Source of the DNA: Kitasatospora sp. NBC_01287
Lineage (GTDB): Bacteria > Actinomycetota > Actinomycetes > Streptomycetales > Streptomycetaceae
Reading direction: 5' to 3'
Length of the DNA stretch: 64,000 nucleotides
Assembly: GCF_026340565.1 (NCBI RefSeq)
Contig: NZ_JAPEPB010000001.1
Span: 4,874,501 to 4,938,500, forward strand
A program made the position numbers and the translations under genes. Each line of letters begins with the position of its first letter. Within the stretch, counting starts at the first letter, position 1. Shown here piece by piece: positions 33,782-42,183 of this stretch. The notes beneath the pieces were generated by a model. It saw only the letters and a program-made list of their open reading frames with translations, made no database searches and had not been told where the DNA came from.

Positions 33782-34686
33782 GCCGGCACCGCCTTGTACT
33801 CGACGGCGTCCGCGGTCATCCGCATGAAGGCATCCTCCAACGAGTCCTGCCGGACCGAGAGTTCGTAGAGGGCCACGCCGTTCGCGGCCGCCAGCTCACC
33901 GATCCGCTCGGGCTCCGTGCCCGTCACCTCCCACGCGCCGTCGCCGACCGGCTCGGCCCGCAGGTCGGAGCCGCCGAGCAGGGCGCCCAGCTTGACCGGA
34001 TCGACGGCCCTGACCCGGACCGCGGTCCGGCCGTGGGCATCGATGAACTCGGTGGTGCCCAGGTCGGCCAGCAGCCTGCCCCGGCCGATCACCACCAGGT
34101 GGTCGGCCGTCAGCGCCATCTCGCTCATCAGGTGCGAGGAGACCAGGACGGTGCGGCCCTCGGCGGCCAGCGACCTCAGCAGGGTGCGGATCCACCGGAT
34201 GCCCTCGGGGTCGAGCCCGTTCACCGGCTCGTCCAGCAGCAGCACCCCGGGGTCGCCGAGGAGTGCCGCCGCCACGCCCAGGCGCTGGCGCATGCCGAGC
34301 GAGAAGCCCTTGATCCGCCGTCCGGCCGCCTCGGTCAGGCCGGCCTGGGCGAGCACGTGCGCCACCCGGTGGTCCGGGAGGCCGTTGCTGCGGGCCAGGC
34401 AGCGCAGGTGGCCGCGGGCCGTGCGGCCGCCGTGCACCGCGTCGGCGTCCAGCAGCGCGCCGACCTCGCGGAGCGGCGCGGCGATCTCCGCGTACGGGCG
34501 GCCGGCCACCAGGGCGCGGCCGGCGGTGGGCCGGTCCAGCCCGAGGATCATCCGCATGGTCGTCGACTTCCCCGCGCCGTTGGGCCCCAGGAAGCCGGTC
34601 ACCCGCCCCGGCTCCACCCGGAAGCTCAGCTCCGACACCACCGGCTTCTCCCCGTACACCTTGCTGAGGCCGTGGACCTCGATCAC
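33778..34686 (-). CDS. ABC transporter ATP-binding protein
   Basis: 302 residues. Walker A GPNGAGKS, signature FSLGMRQRLGVA (variant of LSGGQ), Walker B VLLLDEP and the switch histidine in VSSHLMSEM. The C-terminal extension (about residues 215-300) is that of BcrA-type exporters, often involved in bacitracin-like antibiotic resistance. The GTG at 34686 has AGGAGG at the ideal distance. A longer frame upstream lacks conserved sequence. Confidence 0.92.
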   Translation of the reverse strand: MIEVHGLSKVYGEKPVVSELSFRVEPGRVTGFLGPNGAGKSTTMRMILGLDRPTAGRALVAGRPYAEIAAPLREVGALLDADAVHGGRTARGHLRCLARSNGLPDHRVAHVLAQAGLTEAAGRRIKGFSLGMRQRLGVAAALLGDPGVLLLDEPVNGLDPEGIRWIRTLLRSLAAEGRTVLVSSHLMSEMALTADHLVVIGRGRLLADLGTTEFIDAHGRTAVRVRAVDPVKLGALLGGSDLRAEPVGDGAWEVTGTEPERIGELAAANGVALYELSVRQDSLEDAFMRMTADAVEYKAVPA

Positions 34687-34760
34687 GGTGCCTCCTTCCG
34701 CTCCTGCCGCGTCCGCTGACCCGGCTCCGCCAGCCAACCGCGCGCCCCCACTGCGGCACT

Positions 34761-34821
34761 TCCCTCCCGAGAGGGGAGTGCCTCACTCGCGCGGGGGCGG
34801 CGCCTCCCTCCCGAGAGGGAG
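34761..34821. promoter_or_regulatory. two matching palindromes between the ABC and two-component operons
   Basis: CTCCCTC CCGA GAGGGAG at 34804-34821 is a perfect inverted repeat with 7-bp arms; TCCCTC CCGA GAGGGG at 34761-34776 shares its 14-bp core. Centres are 44 bp apart, about four helical turns. They lie in the 169-bp gap between the ABC transporter (leftward) and kinase-regulator genes (rightward). Likely binding sites of the LuxR-type response regulator controlling both operons. Confidence 0.6.
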
Positions 34822-34855
34822 CCGCTCGACCCGCGTGGCCTGGCACGATGAGGCG

Positions 34856-36058
34856 GTGAAGACGATCCGCCGCTCGGTGTTCTGGACCAGATGGCTGCAC
34901 CTGCTGATCGGCATGGTGTTCTACGGGGTGGTGGTGCTGATCTACCCGGGCACCACGGGCCGGTCCACCGCCCAGGTCCTGACGCTCGGCGGCGCGGTCT
35001 GCGCCGTGCTGCTCACGGCGGCCGCGATGATCCCCGGCACGCGGCATGCCGAGGGCCTGCAGGGCCGACTGCTGCTGCGCCCCGAGGACCCGGACGCGAT
35101 CGGGATCGCGCCCTCGCGCTCCTGGGCGGACCGCCGCCGCACCGCCGCCTGGCTCTACGGCCGCGTCGCGCTCGGCACGGCGGTGGGCTACCTGACGATC
35201 CACACGCTGTCGGCCGTGGTGGCCCTGTGCGCGGCGCCCGGCCGGCCGACCGGCCCCCGGGTCTACGGCGTGAGCCTGCCCGCCGAGGCCGGACAGCTCT
35301 GGTACCCGCTGCTGGCTCCCGTCGTCCTGCTGCTCACGCTGGCCCTGGTCCAGTTGGCCGGGCGGGCCCAACTCGCCCTGGCCGCGGCGATGCTGGGAGC
35401 ATCGGCCGCCGAGCGGCTGGCGGCTGCCGAACTGCGCGCCGAACGGCTGCTGGAGCGCAACCGGCTCGCCCGCGAGCTGCACGACTCCATCGGGCACGCG
35501 CTGACGGTGACGGTCCTGCAGGCAGGCGCGGCCCGCGAGGTCGGGGCCGGTGACCTGGTCTTCGTCGAGAAGGCGCTGGGGGTGATCGAGGACATCGGCC
35601 GACGCGCGATGGAGGACCTGGAGCGCACCCTGATGCTGCTGCGCGAGACGCCCGAGGCGGCCACCACCGAGCAGCCGGGCCTCGACCAGGTCGCCTCCCT
35701 GCTGGAGACCGCCCGAGCCGCGGGCACCCGGGTCGAGGCCCGGATCGAGGTGGCGGCGGCCCAACTGCCGGGCGTGCTCTCGCGCGAATCGCACCGGATC
35801 GTGCAGGAGGCCGTCACCAACGCGCTGCGGCACGCCCCGGGCGCGGCCCTCCAGCTCCGGATCGAGGTGCGGGACGGGCAGCTCCGGCTGCACTGCGCCA
35901 ACCCGCTGGGCACGGGTCAGCCCTGGCGGCAGACCAGGGGAGCGGGCCTGCGCGGCATCCGGGAACGGGCCGCCCTGCTCGGCGGCGAGGCCACCGCGGG
36001 CCCGGCGGACGGCAGCTGGCAGCTGCGGGTGCGGCTGCCCCTACGCTTGGGCGCGTGA
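34856..36058 (+). CDS. two-component sensor histidine kinase
   Basis: 400 residues. Four or so membrane helices (residues 10-170), then the HisKA_3 dimerisation box ERNRLARELHDSIGHALTVTV with the phospho-accepting histidine in RELHDS, and a C-terminal ATPase domain with the N-box IVQEAVTNALRHAPG and G-box RGAGLRGIRERAALLGG. The GTG at 34856 is the only suitable start. Overlaps the response regulator gene at TGATG. Signals to the neighbouring regulator; it probably senses a membrane stress or compound exported by the divergent ABC system. Confidence 0.92.
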   Translation: MKTIRRSVFWTRWLHLLIGMVFYGVVVLIYPGTTGRSTAQVLTLGGAVCAVLLTAAAMIPGTRHAEGLQGRLLLRPEDPDAIGIAPSRSWADRRRTAAWLYGRVALGTAVGYLTIHTLSAVVALCAAPGRPTGPRVYGVSLPAEAGQLWYPLLAPVVLLLTLALVQLAGRAQLALAAAMLGASAAERLAAAELRAERLLERNRLARELHDSIGHALTVTVLQAGAAREVGAGDLVFVEKALGVIEDIGRRAMEDLERTLMLLRETPEAATTEQPGLDQVASLLETARAAGTRVEARIEVAAAQLPGVLSRESHRIVQEAVTNALRHAPGAALQLRIEVRDGQLRLHCANPLGTGQPWRQTRGAGLRGIRERAALLGGEATAGPADGSWQLRVRLPLRLGA

Positions 36059-36711
36059 TGATCGACATCCTGCTCGCCGACGACGAGGAGCTCGTCCGCG
36101 CCGGCCTGCGGGCCGTGCTCTCGGTCCAGGACGGCCTGCGGGTCGTCGGTGAGGCCTCGGACGGCTCCCAGGTCCTGCCCCTGGTGGGGCGGTTGCGTCC
36201 GCACGTGGTGCTGATGGACGTGCGGATGCCCGAGATGGACGGCCTCGCCGCGACCCGCGCCCTGCTGCGCGCCTCGGCCACGCCGCCGAAGATCCTGGTG
36301 CTGACCACCTTCGAGAACGACGACTACGTCCACCAGGCGCTGCGGGCCGGCGCGGACGGTTTCCTGCTGAAGCGCTCCCGCCCCGCCGAGATCGCGCAGG
36401 CCGTCCGGCTGGTGGCGGCCGGTGAGTCGCTGCTCTTCCCGGCCGCGATCCGCCGCCTGGCCGCGGGCCGCGACAACCCGGCCGCCCGCGCCGCCATGGA
36501 CCGGGCCGCGCTCACCGAGCGGGAGGCGCAGGTGCTGCGCCTGATGGCCCGCGGCATGTCCAACGCCGAGATCGCCGCCGAGCTCGTCCTCGGCGTCCAG
36601 ACCGTCAAGACCCACGTCGGCTCCCTGCTCGGCAAGATCGGCGCCCGCGACCGCACCCAGGCGGTGGTCGCCGCCTACGAGTCGGGCTTCGTGGACCCCG
36701 GTGGGTCGTGA
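36058..36711 (+). CDS. LuxR-type response regulator
   Basis: 217 residues. Receiver domain with acidic pocket LLADDEE, phospho-acceptor Asp in VVLMDVRMPEMDG and the lysine in FLLKRSRP. C-terminal NarL/LuxR helix-turn-helix: LTEREAQVLRLMARGMSNAEIA and VQTVKTHVGSLLGKIGARDR. The cognate kinase gene overlaps upstream. A GTG at 36055 is an alternative start. The palindromes upstream of the kinase are candidate targets. Confidence 0.93.
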   Translation: MIDILLADDEELVRAGLRAVLSVQDGLRVVGEASDGSQVLPLVGRLRPHVVLMDVRMPEMDGLAATRALLRASATPPKILVLTTFENDDYVHQALRAGADGFLLKRSRPAEIAQAVRLVAAGESLLFPAAIRRLAAGRDNPAARAAMDRAALTEREAQVLRLMARGMSNAEIAAELVLGVQTVKTHVGSLLGKIGARDRTQAVVAAYESGFVDPGGS

Positions 36712-36840
36712 GGGGCGAGCGGGCGCGGCCCACCCGTGGCCCCGGGGTCCGGCCACGGAGAGCACCACGGCCGTCGTCCCGATGGGACCGGTCAGGATTC
36801 GAGAAGCACCGGCCGCCGACCCGCACCTAGCGTGGCAGCC

Positions 36841-37467
36841 ATGACCTCCATCGAGTCCCTCACCCTCGACGTGGCCGACCCCGCGGCCGCCGAGCTCTTC
36901 TACACCACCGCCTTCGGCCCGCAGGCGCGGCTGCGCCTGCGGGCCGGAGCGGAACCGACGACCGGCTTCCGCGGCTTCACCCTGTCGCTCACGGTGTCCC
37001 GGCCGGCCACCGTCAAGAGCCTCGTCGCCGCCGCCCTCGACGCCGGTGCCACCTCGCTGAAGCCGGCCGCGAAGTCGCTCTGGGGCTACGGCGGTGTCGT
37101 ACAGGCCCCGGACGGGACGATCTGGAAGGTCGCCACCTCGGCGAAGAAGGACACCGGGCCGGCCACCGGGCAGATCGACGCGGTCGTGCTCCTGCTGGGA
37201 GTCGCCGACGTGGCCGCGAGCAAACGCTTCTACCTCGACCGGGGCCTCAGCGTGGCGAAGAGCTTCGGCCGCGTGTACGTCGAGTTCGCCGCCGGCTCCA
37301 GCCCCGTCAAACTGGCGCTCTACAAGCGCCGCGCCCTCGCCAAGGACGCCGGCGTCTCTCCCGACGGCACCGGATCGCACCGACTCGCGATCGGCAGCAC
37401 CGCCGGCCCCTTCACCGACCCGGACGGGTTCGCCTGGGAGGCCGCGGCGCCGGCCGAGCCCCACTGA
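36841..37467 (+). CDS. VOC (glyoxalase-like) protein, two domains
   Basis: 208 residues made of two vicinal-oxygen-chelate modules: residues 1-100 (MTSIESLTLDVADPAAAELFYTTAFG) and 105-208 (GQIDAVVLLLGVADVAASKRFY). The expected metal ligands are not all present, so this may be a binding protein and not a dioxygenase or lyase. The ATG at 36841 is preceded only by a weak GGCAGCC. Monocistronic. Confidence 0.8.
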   Translation: MTSIESLTLDVADPAAAELFYTTAFGPQARLRLRAGAEPTTGFRGFTLSLTVSRPATVKSLVAAALDAGATSLKPAAKSLWGYGGVVQAPDGTIWKVATSAKKDTGPATGQIDAVVLLLGVADVAASKRFYLDRGLSVAKSFGRVYVEFAAGSSPVKLALYKRRALAKDAGVSPDGTGSHRLAIGSTAGPFTDPDGFAWEAAAPAEPH

Positions 37468-37562
37468 CCAGGGCCGCGAACAGGCGCGCGGTGGCGCCGG
37501 CCGCACGACCGACGCACCAGGTCCGAGGCCGACCGTGGCCGACCGTGGCCGTCTCCGGTGCG

Positions 37563-38870
37563 CTACGCCGCGGGCGAGGCACCGCCCGAGCGCAGCGTGA
37601 GCAGGGTGATCTCGCTCGGTGCGAAGACCCGGAAGGGCGGCCCCCAGAAGCCGGTGCCCCGGCTGGTGTAGAGCTGGGTCCGTTCCCCGTGTCGGCTCAG
37701 GCCGTGCACCACCGGCTGGTCCAGCCGGACGAGGAAGTTGAACGGCCAGATCTGGCCGCCGTGGGTGTGCCCGGAGACCTGCAGGTCGATGCCGGCGGCA
37801 GCGGCCTGCGGGACGTACTTGGGCTGGTGGGCGACGAGCAGGACGGGCCGGGCCGGGTCCGCCCCCGCCAGCGCGCCGAGCAGGTTCGCGCGGTGTCCGG
37901 CCAGGCCGGAGGACTCCGCGGTCACGTCGTCCACACCCGCGAGCACCAGGGAGTCCCCGCCGCGCTCCACCGTGACGTGGCGGTTGTGCAGCGGTTCCCA
38001 GCCCAGATCCGCCATCCGGTCCAGCCAGCCCTGGGCCTGACCGGAGTACTCGTGGTTTCCCGTGACATAGACCTTGGCCAGTCGCGACCGGATCGTGCCG
38101 AGCGGCGCGGACTGCTCCCGGCGCTGGGCGGGGGTGCCGTCGGCGATGTCGCCGGCGTGGACCACGACGTCCGCGTCGAGCGCGTTGACCGCCTCGGCGA
38201 CTCGCGCCGACCAGTTCGCCCGGTCGATCGGCCCGTAGTGGGTGTCGGCCAGCACCACGACGCGGGTCCCGTCCAGGCCGCCGCCGAGCCGTGGGACGCG
38301 CACATCCAGCCGCTTCACGCGGGGCACGCGCATCGCCTCGTAGTGTCCCCAGCCGAGCAGCCCGGCCGAGACCACGGCGACGGCCAGGGCGACGGCCCTG
38401 GCCCGATCGGTGCCGCCGACGTCCAGCCCGCTCAGCACGAGGTCCACCGAGGCGCCCAGCACCGACCAGGTGAACAGCACCCAGACCACCCCGAGGGAGG
38501 TGTCCGCGACGCGAGCGGCCCGGTCGTTCCGTCGTGCCCCGTGGCCCGCGACCATCAGGAACGGGAACAAGGCCGGCCAGAGGGCGAGGACGACCGTGCC
38601 GACCAGGAAGACCGGGAACGGCCAGTGGACGCCGGAGGCGAACAGCGTCCACCAGGGCGGGAGGCACAGCACCACGAGGACCAGGACAGCCACGGCCAGC
38701 CGCCGGCGCAGGGAACGCCGAGGCCGCGTACTCCCGTCCCGGGCCTCCGCACTCGGGGCGGGTGCCTCCCCGACCCCGACCTCGGACCGGGCGCCGGCGA
38801 CGGCGGTCTCGGACCCCCGACCGTTCGACCGAAGGTCCGACTCCGACCCGATGGATTCGCTGTCCGTCAC
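37563..38870 (-). CDS. membrane-anchored metallophosphoesterase (YaeI-like)
   Basis: 435 residues. An Arg-rich cytoplasmic head and four transmembrane helices (about residues 65-185) precede a calcineurin-like domain with all five metal blocks: VVLADTHYG, HAGDIADG, VTGNHEY, LLVAHQP and VSGHTHGGQIW. Relatives hydrolyse phosphodiesters at the membrane, including UDP-diacylglucosamine. GTG at 38870 is chosen because GAGGGG sits nine bases before it; ATG at 38903 is an alternative. Confidence 0.85.
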   Translation of the reverse strand: MTDSESIGSESDLRSNGRGSETAVAGARSEVGVGEAPAPSAEARDGSTRPRRSLRRRLAVAVLVLVVLCLPPWWTLFASGVHWPFPVFLVGTVVLALWPALFPFLMVAGHGARRNDRAARVADTSLGVVWVLFTWSVLGASVDLVLSGLDVGGTDRARAVALAVAVVSAGLLGWGHYEAMRVPRVKRLDVRVPRLGGGLDGTRVVVLADTHYGPIDRANWSARVAEAVNALDADVVVHAGDIADGTPAQRREQSAPLGTIRSRLAKVYVTGNHEYSGQAQGWLDRMADLGWEPLHNRHVTVERGGDSLVLAGVDDVTAESSGLAGHRANLLGALAGADPARPVLLVAHQPKYVPQAAAAGIDLQVSGHTHGGQIWPFNFLVRLDQPVVHGLSRHGERTQLYTSRGTGFWGPPFRVFAPSEITLLTLRSGGASPAA

Positions 38871-38950
38871 CGCGCTGCCCCTCACATCCGTTGCCCCTAT
38901 CATCCGGCACACGGCGGCCGTTGGAGTCGCCCGGGCCTCGGTGTCAGAGG

Positions 38951-38977
38951 CTCTGACCTGCGGCGGAGTGGCTCGTG
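38951..38977. mobile_element. fragment of the recurrent att-flank sequence
   Basis: CTGACCTGCGGCGGAGTGG followed by CTCGTGG. The same block flanks tRNA-Ser fragments at 55.9, 58.4 and 61.1 kb, and GCGGCGGAGTGGCTCGTG is shared exactly with 46.01 kb. Here no tRNA piece is left. It marks the left end of the accessory region. Confidence 0.55.
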
Positions 38978-39155
38978 GTCCGGACGAGTGAACTCGCGAA
39001 CGCCCGGAGCTGTGGCGGCGCGCCTGGCTTGTATGCGGACGATCCGCTTGGGAGCCTCCTCCCCGGCGGGTCCAGCGCCATCCGCGCACTGCCGCCGTCC
39101 AGGACTGTCAAGCCGCCCAACCCTTGTGTGGGCCCTGACGAAAGCGACTGATGCC

Positions 39156-40343
39156 ATGAGACCGTTGCGCGTCGAGCGTGCGAATGCCCCGCGTCGGATC
39201 CTGACCGCCCTGCTGGTGAGCGCGACCTCGCTCGCGGCGCTGGCGCTGCCGACGAGTGCCACCGCCGAGGACAGCCGGGCGAAGGGCTGGGGGAGCAACT
39301 CCACCTACCAGCTGGGCGCGGCGGACACCAGCAGCCGGTCCACACCCAGCGCGATCGCCGGGCTGACCGGCGCCGACCTCACCTCGCTGGTGGCGGGCGG
39401 GGCCAACACCGACGGTTTCGGCCTGGCCCTGCTGCGGAACGGCACGGTGGACGCCTGGGGCTACAACGGCTACGGCCAGCTCGGCGACGGCAGCACCTCC
39501 AACCACGCGGCACCCGGCACCGTGGCCGGGCTGAGCGACGTGCGGGCGATCGCCGCCGGCTGCCACCACAGCCTGGCGCTGCTGAACGACGGCACGGTTC
39601 GGGCGTGGGGCTACAACGGCTACGGCCAGCTCGGCGACGGCACCAACAGCAACCGCTCCAACCCGGTCACCGTGGCCGGGCTGAGCGGTGTGCGGGCGAT
39701 CGCCGCCGGCTGCGACCACAGCCTGGCGCTGCTGAACGACGGCACGGTTCGGGCTTGGGGCTACAACGGATACGGCCAGCTCGGCGACGGCAGCAACGTC
39801 AATCGCTCCAACCCGGTCACCGTGGCCGGACTGAACAACGCCCAGTCGCTCGTGGGCGGCCAGAACCACAGCGCGGCGCTGCTGAACGACGGCCTGGTGT
39901 GGGCGTGGGGTTACAACGGCTACGGTCAGTTGGGAGACGGCGGCACCACCAACCGCTCCACCGCGGCCGCCGTCCAGAACCTCGCCAATGCCCGCTCCCT
40001 GGCGGCCGGCGGCAACTCCACCTACGCCCTGCTGGGTGACGGTGCGGTTCGGGCCTGGGGCTACAACAACTACGGCCAGCTCGGCGACGGCAGCAACACC
40101 AACCGGCTCACCCCGGTCGCCGTCCCGAACCTCGCCAACGTGAAGTCCATCGCCGCCGGTCAGGTGCACGCGCTGGCGCTGCTGAGCGACGGCACGGTTC
40201 GGGCTTGGGGCTACAACGGCTACGGCCAGCTCGGCGACGGCAGCACCACCAACCGACTCACCCCGGTCGCCGCGGCGGGCGCCGACAACTACCTGACCTT
40301 CATCGCCGCACCGAGCTACGGGTACTTCAGTTTCGCCGCCTGA
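39156..40343 (+). CDS. secreted RCC1-repeat beta-propeller protein
   Basis: 395 residues. Signal peptide 1-38 (RRILTALLVSATSLAALALP, ending ATAED). The mature part is seven RCC1-type repeats: one divergent (KGWGSNSTYQLGAAD) and six near-identical ones with WGYNGYGQLGDGS, each exactly 50 residues, giving a complete seven-bladed propeller. Conserved WGYN..GQLGDG tracks blade strands. Secreted bacterial RCC1-like proteins have no agreed function; surface binding is plausible. The six repeats are 150 bp each and highly alike in DNA, implying recent expansion or gene conversion. Confidence 0.88.
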   Translation: MRPLRVERANAPRRILTALLVSATSLAALALPTSATAEDSRAKGWGSNSTYQLGAADTSSRSTPSAIAGLTGADLTSLVAGGANTDGFGLALLRNGTVDAWGYNGYGQLGDGSTSNHAAPGTVAGLSDVRAIAAGCHHSLALLNDGTVRAWGYNGYGQLGDGTNSNRSNPVTVAGLSGVRAIAAGCDHSLALLNDGTVRAWGYNGYGQLGDGSNVNRSNPVTVAGLNNAQSLVGGQNHSAALLNDGLVWAWGYNGYGQLGDGGTTNRSTAAAVQNLANARSLAAGGNSTYALLGDGAVRAWGYNNYGQLGDGSNTNRLTPVAVPNLANVKSIAAGQVHALALLSDGTVRAWGYNGYGQLGDGSTTNRLTPVAAAGADNYLTFIAAPSYGYFSFAA

Positions 40344-40404
40344 TCCCCGTCGGCCAGGGTTCCGGGCCGGCACCCGGCGGTCGGGCGGCGAGCCCAGAAC
40401 CCCA

Positions 40405-40434
40405 ACTGAGACCAGCTGAGACCAGCTGAGACCA
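40405..40434 (+). repeat. triple TGAGACCA direct repeat
   Basis: TGAGACCA occurs at 40407-40414, 40417-40424 and 40427-40434 with a 10-bp period. TGAGACCACGGCA is shared exactly with the end of the paired repeat at 56.03 kb. Part of a 393-bp gap (40344-40736) with no intact gene that also holds a transposase remnant. Confidence 0.7.
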
Positions 40435-40500
40435 CGGCACGGCGAAGGCCCCGACCGGAAAGGCGGTCTCCAGGAGTCGTCGCGACACGCGGTCGGCTGG

Positions 40501-40590
40501 TCAGGCCGCGAGCACCGTGCGCAGGCGCTCGGCCGGGGTTTCCCGGCCGAGCGTTCTGCGTGGGCGGCTCCTGTTTCCGTCGGGCCGAGA
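40501..40590 (-). pseudogene. IS30-like transposase C-terminal remnant
   Basis: The last 25-30 codons before a TGA at 40503-40501 read RPRRTLGRETPAERLRTVLA, the usual C-terminus of IS30-family transposases (RPRKTLGWKTPAE-type). Sequence further upstream in all frames is not recognisable, so only the tail remains. It lies beside the triple repeat. Confidence 0.5.
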
Positions 40591-40736
40591 GTGCCGTCCT
40601 CGGCCGTGAGGTCGAGGCGCTACCAGCACGTCCCGACCCTGTGGCGCGCGACATCGACACACTGCGGGTGACCCCGGGAGCCGATCGTTCCGCTTGAGCC
40701 CCTTCCGCGGCCCCCGGCGAGAGCGGTGCCGCTGGA

Positions 40737-41423
40737 TCACCCGGCGCGGTACGCCCGTAGGAACGCGGCGACGCCGCCGGTGATCAAGCGGTTGGTCTCC
40801 TCCTTCGGTAGCGGGAGGACGCCGTAGCGGGAGAGCTGCACGATCGTGTGTGAGGTCAGCGCCATGAAGTGAGTACTCGCCAGGGCCGCGTCGCCGTGCA
40901 CATCGATCAGGCCTGCCGCGGCGAGGCCTGCCATCATGTCGGCGAGCGCGCGGCCGACCGGTCCCGGCCCGGCGTCCTCCCACGCCTCCAGCACCTCGGG
41001 CGGCACATGGTCGGCCTCGGCGTGGATGTGGCGGACGAGTGCGAAGTGGTTCGGGAAGTCGGTGATCAGGCCGACGAACGCGCGGGTCAGGGCGACGAGG
41101 TCGCGCTCCAGGTCATCCGGGTGCGGCGGGCGTTCCGGGTCCAGCAGGGCTTGCATTCGGGCGAGTTGGGCGTCCCGCACCTCGCCCGACGTCCAGGTGA
41201 CGACGGTGCGGAAGAGCTCCGCCTTGCCGCCGGGGAAGTGGTTGTAGAGGGTGCGCGTCGAGACGCCGGCCGCGGCGGCGAGCGCATCGACCGAGGCGCG
41301 CGCGTAGCCCTCACGGCCGAAGACCGTGCAGGACGCGCTCGCGATGGCGAGCTGCTTCTCCAGCTTCCGGGACGGGACCTCGTGCCGGGCCCTCTCCATC
41401 CAGGCGTCGTTGCCGCTGCCCAC
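40737..41423 (-). CDS. TetR-family repressor
   Basis: 228 residues. N-terminal helix-turn-helix: GYARASVDALAAAAGVSTRTLYNHFPGGKAELFRTVV (residues about 39-75), then a TetR C-terminal domain of the AefR-like type. Divergent from the FMN-reductase/MFS operon; two palindromes in the 113-bp gap are its likely operators. Expected to derepress the reductase and efflux genes when it binds a toxic compound. Confidence 0.9.
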   Translation of the reverse strand: MGSGNDAWMERARHEVPSRKLEKQLAIASASCTVFGREGYARASVDALAAAAGVSTRTLYNHFPGGKAELFRTVVTWTSGEVRDAQLARMQALLDPERPPHPDDLERDLVALTRAFVGLITDFPNHFALVRHIHAEADHVPPEVLEAWEDAGPGPVGRALADMMAGLAAAGLIDVHGDAALASTHFMALTSHTIVQLSRYGVLPLPKEETNRLITGGVAAFLRAYRAG

Positions 41424-41442
41424 ACTTGCCTCCTCACGATCT

Positions 41443-41482
41443 ACAACGAGCGTTGCACTTTTAACAACGTACGTTGTACTTT
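41443..41482 (+). promoter_or_regulatory. TetR operators overlapping a -35/-10 promoter
   Basis: ACAACGTACGTTGT at 41464-41477 is a perfect 14-bp palindrome; ACAACGAGCGTTGC at 41443-41456 is a near copy 21 bp away. A rightward promoter fits between: TTGCAC (41453-41458), 18 bp, TACTTT (41477-41482). Repressor bound at either site would block RNA polymerase. Confidence 0.65.
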
Positions 41483-41536
41483 ACCGGAGCGGGAGCCGCA
41501 GCGGGCGGCCGACCCGCTCAAGGAGGGGACATCGCC

Positions 41537-42169
41537 ATGCCTGCCACCGAAGCCGTGCCCACGGCCACCGTTGCTCACGAGGACGCGCCGCTGCGCGTTG
41601 CCGTCATCGTCGGCAGCGTTCGCGAGGGCCGTGTGGGCCGCGCCGTCACCGACTGGTTCCTCGGCACCGCGGTGGGCCACGCAGGGCTGGAACTGGACGT
41701 CATCGACCTCCTGGACGTCCAACTGCCGCTCGTCATGCCCGGCTGGGGCGGCACTCCGAGCCCGGAGGCCGTAGCCGCACTGGCAGACGTCACACCGCGT
41801 CTGGACGCAGCCGACGCCTTCGTCATCGTCACCCCCGAGTACAACCACAGCTTCCCGGCCGCACTGAAGAACCTCATCGACTGGCACCACGGGCAGTGGC
41901 ACGCCAAGCCGGTCGGCTTCGTCTCCTACGGCGGGCTCGGCGGGGGCCTGCGCGCCGTCGAGCAGCTCCGGCTGGTCTTCGCCGAGCTGCACGCCATGAC
42001 GGTGCGCGACTCCGTCAGCCTGCACGCGCCGTGGTCGGGCCTCGCGGAGAACGGTGCGCCGCGCGACACGGCCGTGTGCGAGGGCGCGGCCAAGGGCATG
42101 CTCGGCCAGCTGGCCTGGTGGGGGCGGGCGCTGCGGGCGGCTCGCGCGACCCGGCCCTACGAGGGCTGA
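41537..42169 (+). CDS. NADPH-dependent FMN reductase
   Basis: 210 residues. Flavodoxin-like fold: VAVIVGSVREGRVGRAVTDWF binds FMN phosphate, and VTPEYNHSFPAALKNLIDW is the family's second FMN loop. Reduces FMN, quinones or azo compounds in the cytoplasm. AGGAGGGG precedes the ATG at 41537. First gene of an operon with an MFS exporter, under the divergent TetR repressor. Confidence 0.92.
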   Translation: MPATEAVPTATVAHEDAPLRVAVIVGSVREGRVGRAVTDWFLGTAVGHAGLELDVIDLLDVQLPLVMPGWGGTPSPEAVAALADVTPRLDAADAFVIVTPEYNHSFPAALKNLIDWHHGQWHAKPVGFVSYGGLGGGLRAVEQLRLVFAELHAMTVRDSVSLHAPWSGLAENGAPRDTAVCEGAAKGMLGQLAWWGRALRAARATRPYEG

Positions 42170-42183
42170 AGGGGGCTCGGGAG

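Noticed and set aside
35917..38910. Leftward frame of about 1,000 codons over the response regulator and VOC genes
   Set aside because: Shadow frame; no start context and the real genes have intact motifs.
39457..40260. Regularly spaced repeats suggesting a CRISPR array
   Set aside because: The 150-bp period is coding and keeps frame in RCC1 blades; no short repeat-spacer structure and no cas genes.
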